Below, one piece after another: positions 9,766-18,670 of a DNA stretch of 64,000 bases. The notes below the pieces were generated by a model that saw only the letters and a list, made by a program, of their open reading frames with translations, did no database searches and was not told where the DNA came from. Origin of the DNA: Afipia sp. OHSU_II-C1. GTDB lineage: Bacteria; Pseudomonadota; Alphaproteobacteria; Rhizobiales; Xanthobacteraceae. The first letter of the stretch is position 1; every line of letters starts with the position of its first letter. The position numbers were made by a program, and so were the translations under genes. The stretch spans positions 518,001-582,000 of the forward strand of contig NZ_APJI01000006.1 of NCBI RefSeq assembly GCF_000497575.1, written 5' to 3'.

Positions 9766-10871
9766 ACCTCGCGCGCCTCGAAATCGATCCGCGGATCGAT
9801 CCACATATAGGCAAGATCCGAGATCAGATTCACCACAAGACCGACCAGAGAGAAAATGAACAGCGTGCCGAACACCACCGGATAATCGCGGTTCAGCACG
9901 CTCTCGAAACCAAGCAACCCGAGGCCATCGAGCGAGAAGATGGTCTCGATCAGCAGCGAGCCGGAGAAGAACGCATGAATGAATGCGCTCGGGAAGCCGG
10001 CAATCACGATCAGCATGGCGTTACGGAAAATATGTCCGTAGAGCACCTGCCGCTCGCTGCATCCCTTGGCGCGCGCGGTCATCACATACTGCTTGCGGAT
10101 TTCATCGAGAAACGAGTTTTTGGTCAGCAGCGTCATGGTCGCGAAGGCGCCAAGCGCCATCGACACCAGCGGCAGCGTGATGTGCCAGAAGTAATCGGTG
10201 ATCTTCTGGTACCACGGGAATTGCGCCCAGCCGTCCGAGGTCAGCCCGCGCAGCGGGAAGATGTCGAAGAATGATCCTCCCGCGAACAGAATGATCAGCA
10301 GAATTGCGAACAGGAAGCCCGGGATCGCGAAACCGATGATAATGATGCCCGACGTCCAGGTGTCGAATTTCGAGCCGTCCCGGATGGCCTTGCGGATCCC
10401 GAGCGGGATCGAGATCAGATAGGTCAGCAGCGTCATCCAGATGCCGAGCGACATCGACACCGGCAGCTTCTCCTTGATGAGCTGGATCACGCTGACGTCT
10501 CGAAAGTAGCTCTTGCCGAAATCGAAGCGCGCGAAATTCCACAGCATCAGCGCGAAACGCTCGGGCGCGGGCTTGTCGAATCCGAACTGCTTTTCAAGGC
10601 TCTTGACGAAATCCGGATCGAGCCCCTGCGCGCCGCGATACTTCGAGCTGACAGCGTCAGCCGATGCGCCCGCCTGCGGCCGTGAGGCGAAATCGCCGCC
10701 GGACGATCCGGAAATGCGCGAACTTGCGCCGGTGTCGGAGCCGGACAATTGCGCAATCACCCGTTCGACCGGGCCGCCGGGCGCGAACTGCACCACAACA
10801 AAGGACACGAACAGGATGCCCAGCAGCGTGGGAACCATCAGCAGGATGCGGCGGGCGATATACGCGGTCAT
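9762..10871 (-). CDS. yejB: YejB-like peptide ABC transporter permease
   Basis: A 369-residue permease of the DppB/OppB type with the N-terminal LLMVPTLLGI segment and five further membrane segments. It forms the channel with YejE. A Ser/Gly-rich stretch at about residues 45-80 in the first periplasmic loop (RISGSSGGDFAS) matches the insertion typical of YejB. It follows the upstream binding protein by 3 bases and overlaps yejE by 4 bases. Confidence 0.94.
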   Translation of the reverse strand: MTAYIARRILLMVPTLLGILFVSFVVVQFAPGGPVERVIAQLSGSDTGASSRISGSSGGDFASRPQAGASADAVSSKYRGAQGLDPDFVKSLEKQFGFDKPAPERFALMLWNFARFDFGKSYFRDVSVIQLIKEKLPVSMSLGIWMTLLTYLISIPLGIRKAIRDGSKFDTWTSGIIIIGFAIPGFLFAILLIILFAGGSFFDIFPLRGLTSDGWAQFPWYQKITDYFWHITLPLVSMALGAFATMTLLTKNSFLDEIRKQYVMTARAKGCSERQVLYGHIFRNAMLIVIAGFPSAFIHAFFSGSLLIETIFSLDGLGLLGFESVLNRDYPVVFGTLFIFSLVGLVVNLISDLAYMWIDPRIDFEAREV

Positions 10872-10874
10872 GGA

Positions 10875-12770
10875 CTATTTCGCCTGCACGGGCTTGGTCT
10901 GCTCGGGCTTTCTGGCCTTTGCTTCATCGTACCACCACAGGTCAGGCGTGCCGACGCCATTGGAATAACGCGGAATGTTCGGAGGATGAGCGAACACATC
11001 CCAATACGCAATGCGATGGCTGGCCGAATACCATTGCGGCACCCAGTAACGTCCGGCGCGGAACACACGGTCGAACGCCCGGCAGGCGGTCCGCAGTTCA
11101 TCGCGGTTGTCGGCCGCGATAATGCGTTCGATCAGCGCATCGATGGCGGGGTTCTTGATTCCAGACAGATTCTGCGATCCCTTGATGTCGGCAACCTGCG
11201 ACGAAAAGAACGTGCGCATCGCGTCGCCCGGGGTCGAGGACATGCTGAAGCGCTGGATCGCGACATCGAAATCGAAATCGTCGACCCGCGCGCGGAATTG
11301 CACCGGATCGACCAGCCGCACGCTGGCGTCGATACCAAGCACACCGAGATTCTTGATGTAGGGCGCATGGTGCGCCTGAAATGCGGGCTCTTCGAGCAGG
11401 AACTCGACCCGGAATGCATCCCCGTTCGGCAGCCGGCGCTTGCCGTCCTTGATGACGCATCCGGCATCCTGCAACAATTGCGACGCCTTGCGGAGCAAGG
11501 TGCGATCCTGTCCCGATCCATCGGTGACCGGCGGCAGGAACGGCGCGCCAAAGACCTCGTCGGGCACCTGGCCGCGGAACGGCTCCAGTAGTTTGAGTTC
11601 TTCCGGCGGCGGCGGGCCTTCGGCCATCAGATCGGAGTTCTGGAACGGCGAGACTGTGCGCGCATAGGCACCGTACATGATGGTCTTGTTGGTCCACTCG
11701 AAATCGAACGCCTGGATCATCGCCTCGCGAACGCGCGGGTCCTTGAACTGCGCGCGGCGTGTATTCAGGAACCAGCCTTGCGCCCCCGACGGCGTATCGT
11801 CCGGCAGCAATTCCTGTTTGACGCGCCCATCCTTGATGGCGGGGAAATCGTAGCGCGTGTTCCAGATGCGCGCGGTGAATTCCTCACGATAGAGATAATT
11901 GCGGCCGGTGAAGCCTTCGAACGCAACATCGCGGTCGCGATAAAACTCATAGCGCACGGTGTCGAAGTTGAAGGCGCCGCGCGACACCGGCAGATCCTTT
12001 GCCCACCAGTCCTTGACGCGATCGAACTCGATATACCGTCCTGCCTCGAAACGGCCGACCTTGTAGGGGCCAGAGCCGAGCGGAATGTCGAGGGTGGATT
12101 CGTCGAACGGTTTCTTGTCGTAATAAGCCTTCGAGAAGATCGGCAGTCCGGCCACATACAGCGGCACATCGCGGCCGCGCTTGGCCGCGAACGTCACCGT
12201 CAGCGTGGCGTCGTCATTGGCTTCCGCCTTGATCATGTCGCGCAGCTGCTGCTGGATGATCGGATGCCCCTTCTCCTTGAGAACGGTCAGCGAGAACGCT
12301 GCATCCTTCGCCGTGATGCTGCTGCCGTCGTGGAAACGCGCTTCGGGCCGCAGTGTGAACCGGTATGTCAGCTTGTCAGGCGAAATCCGCACCGAGCGGG
12401 CAATCAGACCGTACATCGCATCCGGCTCATCGTCGGCGCGAGCCATCAAGGATGAAAAGGTCAGCTCCATTCCCTTCGCGCCGTCACCTTTCAGAATAAA
12501 GCTGTTCAGCGAGTTGAACGTAAAGAACGACTGATTGTAGGCGCGCGACGACGGAACAGTCGAGAACACGCCGCCTTTCGGTGCGCCGACATTGACGTAA
12601 TCGAAGTTCTTGAAGTCCGCCGGATATTTCAGATCGCCGAAGGCCGACATGCCGTGGCTATCGGGAGCGGCGTCGATGCCGGATTGAGCCATGGCCGACA
12701 GCGGCGACCATGCCGCAGCCATCGCGCTGCCGCCAAGGACAAGAACCCGTCGCCGCGAAAGGCCGGTCAA
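10875..12770 (-). CDS. yejA: YejA-like peptide-binding protein, Tat-exported (copy 1)
   Basis: A family 5 extracellular solute-binding protein of about 631 residues, the periplasmic receptor for YejBEF. The N-terminus has a twin-arginine signal (SRRRVLVLGG) followed by an AMAQ cleavage region. The start is uncertain. An open frame runs back to a TTG at 12815, but the TTG at 12768-12770 overlaps the stop of the upstream gene as TTGA, giving a compact Tat signal, so I prefer it. It shares the overall plan of its upstream neighbour (FGDLKYPADF near the N-terminus) but is clearly divergent, so the two may bind different peptides. Confidence 0.88.
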   Translation of the reverse strand: MTGLSRRRVLVLGGSAMAAAWSPLSAMAQSGIDAAPDSHGMSAFGDLKYPADFKNFDYVNVGAPKGGVFSTVPSSRAYNQSFFTFNSLNSFILKGDGAKGMELTFSSLMARADDEPDAMYGLIARSVRISPDKLTYRFTLRPEARFHDGSSITAKDAAFSLTVLKEKGHPIIQQQLRDMIKAEANDDATLTVTFAAKRGRDVPLYVAGLPIFSKAYYDKKPFDESTLDIPLGSGPYKVGRFEAGRYIEFDRVKDWWAKDLPVSRGAFNFDTVRYEFYRDRDVAFEGFTGRNYLYREEFTARIWNTRYDFPAIKDGRVKQELLPDDTPSGAQGWFLNTRRAQFKDPRVREAMIQAFDFEWTNKTIMYGAYARTVSPFQNSDLMAEGPPPPEELKLLEPFRGQVPDEVFGAPFLPPVTDGSGQDRTLLRKASQLLQDAGCVIKDGKRRLPNGDAFRVEFLLEEPAFQAHHAPYIKNLGVLGIDASVRLVDPVQFRARVDDFDFDVAIQRFSMSSTPGDAMRTFFSSQVADIKGSQNLSGIKNPAIDALIERIIAADNRDELRTACRAFDRVFRAGRYWVPQWYSASHRIAYWDVFAHPPNIPRYSNGVGTPDLWWYDEAKARKPEQTKPVQAK

Positions 12771-14650
12771 GAACGCTTGCCGATCTTGTCGGCCTTCTCT
12801 TTGTCGAACCACCAAAGCGCCGGCAGACCGGAGCGGCCGTATTTCGGAAGCGGCGCGTGGCTGAAGCGATCCCAGCGCGCGTAGCGCGAGAATCCGTAGG
12901 TAAATTGCGGCACGACGTAATAGTGCCAGAGCAGCACACGATCGAGCGCCTTGGTTGCGGCCACCAGCGTCTCGCGATCCTTTGCGAAAATGATCTTGTC
13001 GATCAGCTTGTCGACGACGGGATTCTTGATACCGATGGTGTTGCGCGAGCCGGGAATGTCGGCTGCCTGCGAGCCCCAGAAATCGCGCTGCTCGTTGCCC
13101 GGCGAGAGCGATTGCCCCCAGATGTCCGAGATGATGTCGTAATCGAAATTCCGCACGCGGTTCTGATACTGCGCGTCATCGACTGTACGCACATTCACGG
13201 TGATGCCGAGCCGTTCCAGCGACGGCTTGTAGAACAGCACGATGCGCTCGAACGATGGATTATCCAGCAGAAATTCGACCGCGACCGGCGTGCCGTCTTT
13301 TTTGACCAGCTTTCCCTCGCGGACTTCATAGCCGGCTTCGCGCAGAAGCCTTGTAGCGTTGCGAAGATTATCGCGCACCTTCTCCGGATCGCCGCCAACC
13401 GGATTTTCGTAAGGCTTGGCGATCACTTCCGGCGGAATGTCGCCGTAGACCTCCTTGAGAATTTCGAATTCTCTCTGAACCGGAACGCCCGAGCTGGCGA
13501 GTTCAGTGCCTTCGAAGTAGCTGTTGATGCGTTTGTACTGGCCGTAGAACAATTGCTTGTTCATTTCCTCGAAGTCGAACGCATAATTGAAGGCGCGGCG
13601 CACGCGCTTGTCCGCAAACAGTTCACGGCGGATGTTGAACGCAAAGCCCTGCATCCGTCCGGAGTCATTGATCGGAAATTCTTCAAGGACGACGCGCTTC
13701 TCGGTCACGGCGGGGAAATTATAGGCCGTTGCCCAGCTCTTGGCGGAGGACTCTATGATCCAGTCCGCCTGGTCGGCCTTGAACGCTTCCAGCGATACCG
13801 TCGTGTCGCGGAAGAACTCAAACCGCATCTCGTCGAAATTGTTCTGACCAACGCGCGTCGGCGCCTTCTCGCCCCAGTAATTCTTCACCCGCTCCAAGGT
13901 GACGGCACGGCCCGCGACAAAATCCTTGATGGCATAAGGCCCGGAGCCGAGCGGCTTCTCCAGCGTCGTCGCGCCGATGTCGCGCTTGCGGCCCTCGCTG
14001 TCCTTGCCTTCCCACCAGTGCTTCGGAAGCACTGTCAGTTCACCGACGATGGTCGGAAGCTCGCGATTGCCGGGCGCATCGAACGTGAACTTGATGTCGT
14101 GAGAGCCGACCTTCTCCGCCTTCACCACATGCTTGTAGTAGGACGAATACATCGGACTGTATTTCTTCAGCGACTCCAGCGAGAACAGCACGTCTTCCGG
14201 AGTCACCGGCTTGCCGTCATGCCACTTCGCGTCCTTGCGAAGACGATAGATCACCCACGAATGATCGTCGGGATGCGATACCGACTCCGCCAGCAGACCA
14301 TATTGCGTGGTCGCCTCATCCAGAGACCGCGCCATCAGCGTCTCGTAGATCAGCCCAACTGCGGGCGCGATCGTTCCCTTCACGCCGGCGACAGCGAGAT
14401 TGAAGTTGTCGAACGTGCCGATCGAAATCTGCCGGGCAAGGCCGCCCTTCGGCGCATCCGGATTGACGTAGTCGAAACGCTTGAAGTCAGCGGGATATTT
14501 GATGTCGCCGAACAGCGACAAAGCATGTTTCCATTCCGGAGCGGTCTGGGCTTGCGCGGAAGCGATCACGTCCAGCCCCGCCGCTTTCAGCATCGGAACC
14601 GTGGCAACAAACGCACCGCTCTGAAGAAGATCGCGTCGGGAAATGCTCAA
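12767..14650 (-). CDS. YejA-like peptide-binding protein, Tat-exported (copy 2)
   Basis: A second family 5 solute-binding protein, 627 residues, first gene of the operon. It starts with TTG at 14648-14650, preceded by AGGAAC. The twin-arginine motif SRRDLLQSG and a SAQAQ cleavage site indicate Tat export. A related arrangement, YejBEF served by an extra binding protein (YepA), has been reported to import muropeptides in Agrobacterium, so one of these two proteins may play that role. That assignment is inference. Its stop overlaps the probable TTG start of the next gene. Confidence 0.9.
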   Translation of the reverse strand: MSISRRDLLQSGAFVATVPMLKAAGLDVIASAQAQTAPEWKHALSLFGDIKYPADFKRFDYVNPDAPKGGLARQISIGTFDNFNLAVAGVKGTIAPAVGLIYETLMARSLDEATTQYGLLAESVSHPDDHSWVIYRLRKDAKWHDGKPVTPEDVLFSLESLKKYSPMYSSYYKHVVKAEKVGSHDIKFTFDAPGNRELPTIVGELTVLPKHWWEGKDSEGRKRDIGATTLEKPLGSGPYAIKDFVAGRAVTLERVKNYWGEKAPTRVGQNNFDEMRFEFFRDTTVSLEAFKADQADWIIESSAKSWATAYNFPAVTEKRVVLEEFPINDSGRMQGFAFNIRRELFADKRVRRAFNYAFDFEEMNKQLFYGQYKRINSYFEGTELASSGVPVQREFEILKEVYGDIPPEVIAKPYENPVGGDPEKVRDNLRNATRLLREAGYEVREGKLVKKDGTPVAVEFLLDNPSFERIVLFYKPSLERLGITVNVRTVDDAQYQNRVRNFDYDIISDIWGQSLSPGNEQRDFWGSQAADIPGSRNTIGIKNPVVDKLIDKIIFAKDRETLVAATKALDRVLLWHYYVVPQFTYGFSRYARWDRFSHAPLPKYGRSGLPALWWFDKEKADKIGKRS

Positions 14651-14796
14651 ATTGAATGTTCCTGTTGCTGATCGAAAAACAGATGCCGAGGCAACGTCTT
14701 GGCCGATTATGTCGGTTTTTGGATATGACGCCAGCCCGTTGCGGCGCGTTCTTTGCGGCGAAATGTCCGGCTCGAAAACAGCAGCAATTGCAACGC

Positions 14797-14824
14797 AAAA
14801 CGGCCAGGCGAACCTGGCCGTTTT
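14797..14824 (-). terminator. Rho-independent terminator after cycM
   Basis: AAAACGGCCAGG (14797-14808) pairs perfectly with CCTGGCCGTTTT (14813-14824) around CGAA, a 12-bp stem including A/T arms that supply the U-tract in either direction. It lies 28 bases downstream of the cycM stop and upstream of the yej operon start. Confidence 0.85.
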
Positions 14825-14852
14825 AGGATTAAATTTCTGTCACGCGCCGAGC

Positions 14853-15401
14853 TTATTTGCTGGCGGTCGGCAGCGGCACCGGGGTGTCGGCCAGCGTGCG
14901 CAGGTAGGCGATCAGATCCGCGCGCTCGCTGTCCTTGCTGATGCCGGCGAAGCCCATCGCGGTGCCGGGGATAAAGCCCTTCGGGCTGGCGATGAACTTG
15001 TTGATGGCATCGTAGGTCCACTTGCCGCCCTTGCCCTTCATGGCAGCGGAGAAGTTGAAGCCGTTACGGCCATGGCCGATCTCGTCGTCAATCACGCCAT
15101 AGAGATTCGGACCGACCTTGTTCGGGCCGTTCTTCTCGAAGGTGTGGCAGGCGGCGCACTTCTTGGCCGCGGCAGAACCCTTCTCGACAGAGGCGGTCTG
15201 GAGCAGCTTCTCGATCGGCTCGCTCGGCGCAGCCGCGGCAGCGGGACCCGCGCCTTCAGCTTCCTTGATCGCGATTTCAAAACCGGGCTTTTCGGGCTTC
15301 TTCGGCGAGAAAATCGCGTTGGCAGCCATATTCATGGAGAGGAGAACGAGGCAGGTGGCGAGCACCGCACCCATGATCTTGTTGAGTTCGAAGGAGTCCA
15401 T
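14853..15401 (-). CDS. cycM: Membrane-anchored cytochrome c, CycM type
   Basis: A 182-residue class I cytochrome c held to the periplasmic face by an uncleaved N-terminal helix (about residues 8-30). The single haem site is CAACH and the distal Met ligand is in GTAMGF. Length and architecture match CycM of Bradyrhizobium, which carries electrons from the bc1 complex to an aa3-type oxidase. An Ala/Pro-rich linker (about 45-75) separates anchor and haem domain. The gene is divergent from kdsB-pheA and ends at its own terminator. Confidence 0.93.
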   Translation of the reverse strand: MDSFELNKIMGAVLATCLVLLSMNMAANAIFSPKKPEKPGFEIAIKEAEGAGPAAAAAPSEPIEKLLQTASVEKGSAAAKKCAACHTFEKNGPNKVGPNLYGVIDDEIGHGRNGFNFSAAMKGKGGKWTYDAINKFIASPKGFIPGTAMGFAGISKDSERADLIAYLRTLADTPVPLPTASK

Positions 15402-15516
15402 TTTCGATCAGGCCCCGAGCCGGAAAGTCGATACATTTAGCCGCGCAGAGCGACCTTGGATTGCTACCGGGAACAGGCGTGCAGCGCAATACAGGCAGCG
15501 GGATCGAGATAACGGT

Positions 15517-15544
15517 TTGCCTGCCTTCTGGCAACCCGTATAAA
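15517..15544 (+). promoter_or_regulatory. Candidate sigma-70 promoter for kdsB-pheA
   Basis: TTGCCT at 15517-15522, a 16-base spacer, and TATAAA at 15539-15544 lie about 70 bases upstream of the kdsB ATG. Match by eye only. Confidence 0.35.
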
Positions 15545-15612
15545 CGCGCCGACCCCTTGAAAACACCGTCATTTTCCTCGCCAACCTGGCGGTCCCGAGC
15601 CCAGCGTCTCCC

Positions 15613-16359
15613 ATGAAAGAAACCCGCGCCCTGGTGCTGATTCCCGCCCGCATGGCTGCGACCAGGCTGCCGGGAAAGCCCTTGCTGGACATTTCCGGTC
15701 TGCCCATGATCGTCCATGTCGTGCGCCGTGCGGACGCCGCGCGAATCGGCCGCGTGGTTGTGGCGACCGACGCACCGGACATCGCCGAAATTGTCACGGC
15801 GCATGGCGGCGAGGCCGTCATGACCCGCGCAGATCATCCGTCCGGGTCCGACCGGATTTTCGAGGCGCTTCAGACCCTCGATGGCGCAGGGCAGATCGAC
15901 ACCATCATCAATGTGCAGGGGGATCTTCCCACCATCGCGCCGGAGGACATTCGCGCCGTGCTGGCGCCGCTTGCCGATCCCGAAGTCGATATCGCCACGC
16001 TGGCCGCCGTGATCGCCAAGGACGAGGAACACACCAATCCGAACGTGGTGAAGGTCATCGGATCGCCGCTGAGCGCGACCCGGCTGCGCGCGCTTTATTT
16101 CACGCGGGCGACGGCTCCCTATGGAGACGGCCCGCGCTATCACCACATTGGGCTTTATGCCTATCGCCGGAGCGCGCTGGCGCGGTTCGTCGCCCTACCG
16201 CCCTCGCCGCTCGAAACCCGTGAAAAGCTCGAACAGCTTCGCGCCCTCGAGGCCGGCATGCGGATCGACGTGACGGTGGTTGACACCGTGCCGCTAGGCG
16301 TCGATACGCCTCACGATCTCGAGACCGCGCGGCAGATGCTGGCAGGCAAGGCACCATGA
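15613..16359 (+). CDS. kdsB: 3-deoxy-manno-octulosonate cytidylyltransferase
   Basis: Activates Kdo as CMP-Kdo for lipid A/LPS core synthesis in the cytosol. The 248-residue protein begins with the nucleotidyltransferase signature [15 protein letters not shown] and has the [11 protein letters not shown] and NVQGDLP motifs typical of KdsB. Length is normal for the family. It overlaps pheA by 4 bases (ATGA), so both are in one operon. The cycM / kdsB-pheA neighbourhood is conserved in Bradyrhizobium relatives. Confidence 0.96.
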   Translation: MKETRALVLIPARMAATRLPGKPLLDISGLPMIVHVVRRADAARIGRVVVATDAPDIAEIVTAHGGEAVMTRADHPSGSDRIFEALQTLDGAGQIDTIINVQGDLPTIAPEDIRAVLAPLADPEVDIATLAAVIAKDEEHTNPNVVKVIGSPLSATRLRALYFTRATAPYGDGPRYHHIGLYAYRRSALARFVALPPSPLETREKLEQLRALEAGMRIDVTVVDTVPLGVDTPHDLETARQMLAGKAP

Positions 16360-17219
16360 CCAAATCGATGAAAATCGCCTTTCAGGGCGAACCCGGAGCC
16401 AACTCGCACATCGCGATCCAGGAAGCCTTTCCGGACGCGACGCCGCTGCCATGCGCGACCTTCGAGGATGCGCTGGCTGCGATCTCGTCAGGCGAAGCCA
16501 GCCTCGGCATGATTCCGATCGAGAATACGCTGGCCGGCCGTGTCGCCGACATTCACCACCTGTTGCCGCAGTCCGGGCTTTTCATCGTCGGCGAATGGTT
16601 TCTGCCGATCCGTCATCAACTGATGGGGCCGCGCGGGGCGAAGCTGAGCGACATCAAGACGGTCGAAAGCCATGTCCACGCCATCGGGCAGTGCCGCAAC
16701 ATCATCCGCAAGCTCGGCATCAAGCCGATTGTCGCAAGCGACACGGCGGGCGCAGCGCGCCTGATCGCGGAGCGCGGCGATAAAAGCTGCGCGGCAATTG
16801 CGTCCCGTCTCGCTGCGGATATCTATGGTCTCGACATTCTGGCCGAGGACATCGAGGACGAAGCCCACAACACCACGCGCTTCGTGATCCTCGCGCGCGA
16901 GCAGCTTTGGGCCGCGCAGGGCTCCGGCCCGCTGGTGACGACTTTTGTTTTCCGGGTACGCAACCTTCCGGCGGCGCTCTACAAGGCGATGGGCGGCTTT
17001 GCCACCAATGGCGTCAACATGACCAAGCTCGAGAGCTACATGGTGGAAGGCAACTTCTTCGCCACGCAGTTTTACGCCGATGTCGATGGCCATCCTGACG
17101 ACCGCAACCTCGCCTATGCGCTGGAAGAACTGAAGTTCTTCTCAAAGGAATTGCGGATCGTCGGCGTCTATCCGGCGCATCCGTTCCGTGTCGCGTTCAC
17201 GGAAAAGGCGGCGGAATAA
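16356..17219 (+). CDS. pheA: Prephenate dehydratase
   Basis: Converts prephenate to phenylpyruvate in phenylalanine synthesis. The 287-residue monofunctional enzyme has the catalytic TRF motif within NTTRF (residues 172-176) and a C-terminal ACT domain (about 200-280) with the regulatory motif around TKLESYM, which usually mediates phenylalanine feedback inhibition. There is no chorismate mutase domain. The start overlaps the kdsB stop. The gene is convergent with the next one, with only 6 bases between stops. Confidence 0.95.
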   Translation: MTKSMKIAFQGEPGANSHIAIQEAFPDATPLPCATFEDALAAISSGEASLGMIPIENTLAGRVADIHHLLPQSGLFIVGEWFLPIRHQLMGPRGAKLSDIKTVESHVHAIGQCRNIIRKLGIKPIVASDTAGAARLIAERGDKSCAAIASRLAADIYGLDILAEDIEDEAHNTTRFVILAREQLWAAQGSGPLVTTFVFRVRNLPAALYKAMGGFATNGVNMTKLESYMVEGNFFATQFYADVDGHPDDRNLAYALEELKFFSKELRIVGVYPAHPFRVAFTEKAAE

Positions 17220-17239
17220 GGCTAACTAGGCCGCCGCCT
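17206..17239. other. Inverted repeat spanning the pheA / LLM convergent stops
   Basis: AGGCGGCGG (17206-17214) and CCGCCGCCT (17231-17239) are perfect complements around a 16-base loop containing both stop regions. There is no T-tract. It may act as a shared transcription end or may be chance in GC-rich coding ends. Confidence 0.35.
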
Positions 17240-18245
17240 GCTTGCCGATGCCGAACGCGTCCGCCAGCAGGCTGTACGAGCGCTTGCGCGCATCGTGATC
17301 GTAGGTCGCGGTGATGACCATCACTTCATCTGCCTTGCAGGTCTCGATCAGCGGCGTGATTTTCTCCATCACTGTCTGCGGTGAGCCGACGAACAGCCGC
17401 GAGCGGTTGCGCGCAATGCTTGCGCGCTCGGCATCTGAGTAGGGATAGGCCTGCGCCTCCTCGATGCTCGGCAGCGGCCGGTATTGCCCGCGGTCGCGTA
17501 GCAGACGATTGAGATCGGCGGACGCCGCCAGCCGGTCTGCCTCTTCATCCGTCTCCGCCATGATCACGGCAATCGCCAGAATGGCATACGGCGTTTCGCG
17601 CCAGTGCGACGGCTTGAAATGGGCGCGATAGTGAATCATCGCGTCGGCCGCATCGTGCGAGGCGAAGTGATGCGCGAACGCGAAGCCCATGCCGACCTGT
17701 GCTGCGAGCTGCGCGCTGTAATCGCTCGACCCCAGCAGCCAGATCGGCGGCAGCGGCGCATCCTCGGGCATCGCAATCACGTTGTTATAGGGATGGCCTT
17801 CGGGGAAGTTGCGCGTCTCCCATAACGTCAATTCGATCAGGCGTTCGATGAAGTCGTCGCCGCCGCGTGGATCGAACCGCTGGCGCAGCGCATGCATCGT
17901 GGTTTGATCGGTGCCGGGCGCGCGGCCGAGACCGAGATCGATGCGGCCCGGAAACAGCGCTTCCAGCATCTTGAACCGTTCGGCGACCATCAGCGGCGCG
18001 TGGTTCGGCAGCATCACGCCGCCGGAGCCGACACGGATGCGCTGCGTCGCTGCTGCGATCTGTCCGATCATGATTTCGGGTGCGGGAGATGCCACAGAGG
18101 CGAGGCTGTGATGCTCGGCCAGCCAGTAGCGCGTGTAGCCGAGGCGGTCGGCATGCTGCGCCAGATCGATGCTGTTGCGCAGCGACTGGGAAGGCTTGGT
18201 GCCGGTGGTGACGACCGAAAGGTCGAGAACGGAAAGCGGGGTCAT
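17226..18245 (-). CDS. Luciferase-like (LLM class) flavin-dependent oxidoreductase
   Basis: A 339-residue TIM-barrel protein of the bacterial luciferase superfamily, which use reduced FMN or F420 to oxidise diverse substrates. The family pattern is visible as LAEHHSLASVASPAPE near residue 43 and the LGRAPGTD segment near residue 125, matching the MsnO8-type subgroup. The substrate cannot be predicted. It is a single gene on the minus strand, convergent with pheA. Confidence 0.88.
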   Translation of the reverse strand: MTPLSVLDLSVVTTGTKPSQSLRNSIDLAQHADRLGYTRYWLAEHHSLASVASPAPEIMIGQIAAATQRIRVGSGGVMLPNHAPLMVAERFKMLEALFPGRIDLGLGRAPGTDQTTMHALRQRFDPRGGDDFIERLIELTLWETRNFPEGHPYNNVIAMPEDAPLPPIWLLGSSDYSAQLAAQVGMGFAFAHHFASHDAADAMIHYRAHFKPSHWRETPYAILAIAVIMAETDEEADRLAASADLNRLLRDRGQYRPLPSIEEAQAYPYSDAERASIARNRSRLFVGSPQTVMEKITPLIETCKADEVMVITATYDHDARKRSYSLLADAFGIGKQAAA

Positions 18246-18670
18246 GGGGCCAAATTAGTCACTCGTCTGCGCCTGACAAAGCATTCCACCCAGCCGGGTT
18301 GTTAAATGTTTGTGGGCAGCTATATGACAGCTAGATTTTATGGGTCAGGAACTGCCCACTTCTCAATGATCGAATTCGTCGGATATATTCTGAAATATCC
18401 GATTTTATTGGCAAAAACGCACCAATTCGGCCTCAGAAATTCCTGTCCGGCACGCCCTCCATTTCGAAAAACGGGGCACATTGGGCAATTTCCCACAGCG
18501 AAAGCCTGGCGGATGGGCTGTCGGAAACCCCCGGCTTCGCTTATTTTGGTCCGTAAAGGCGAAACGGTGACGAAGTCCGGCCCAAAGGGCGGAATGAAGG
18601 CGCACCCAGTTCGCGGAGGCCGCTGCCCATTCCGGCCCCGCGCCGCCATCGAGATGTGGAGTTGAGAAGC
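18246..18670. other. Non-coding region / metF leader with two inverted repeats
   Basis: I see no credible gene in these 425 bases. Open frames here have no family resemblance. Two dyads stand out: GTGGGCAG (18312-18319) with CTGCCCAC (18352-18359), and CGGATAT (18380-18386) with ATATCCG (18395-18401), the second followed by a T-rich stretch. They may be an operator or leader structure controlling metF-metH. No known riboswitch consensus was recognised by eye. Confidence 0.4.

Noticed and set aside
9762-9804. Longer yejE start at 9804
   Set aside because: It would overlap yejB by 43 bases; the ATG in the ATGA overlap at 9765 is more plausible and fits the family length.
12710-14671. A long open frame opposite the yejA-like gene
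   Set aside because: Same reason: a shadow of a confidently assigned gene, with no family motif or ribosome-binding site.
18306-18665. A possible small gene upstream of metF
   Set aside because: No ribosome-binding site, odd composition (low-complexity, Arg/Pro-rich at the end) and no resemblance to any family; it also overlaps the metF start region.
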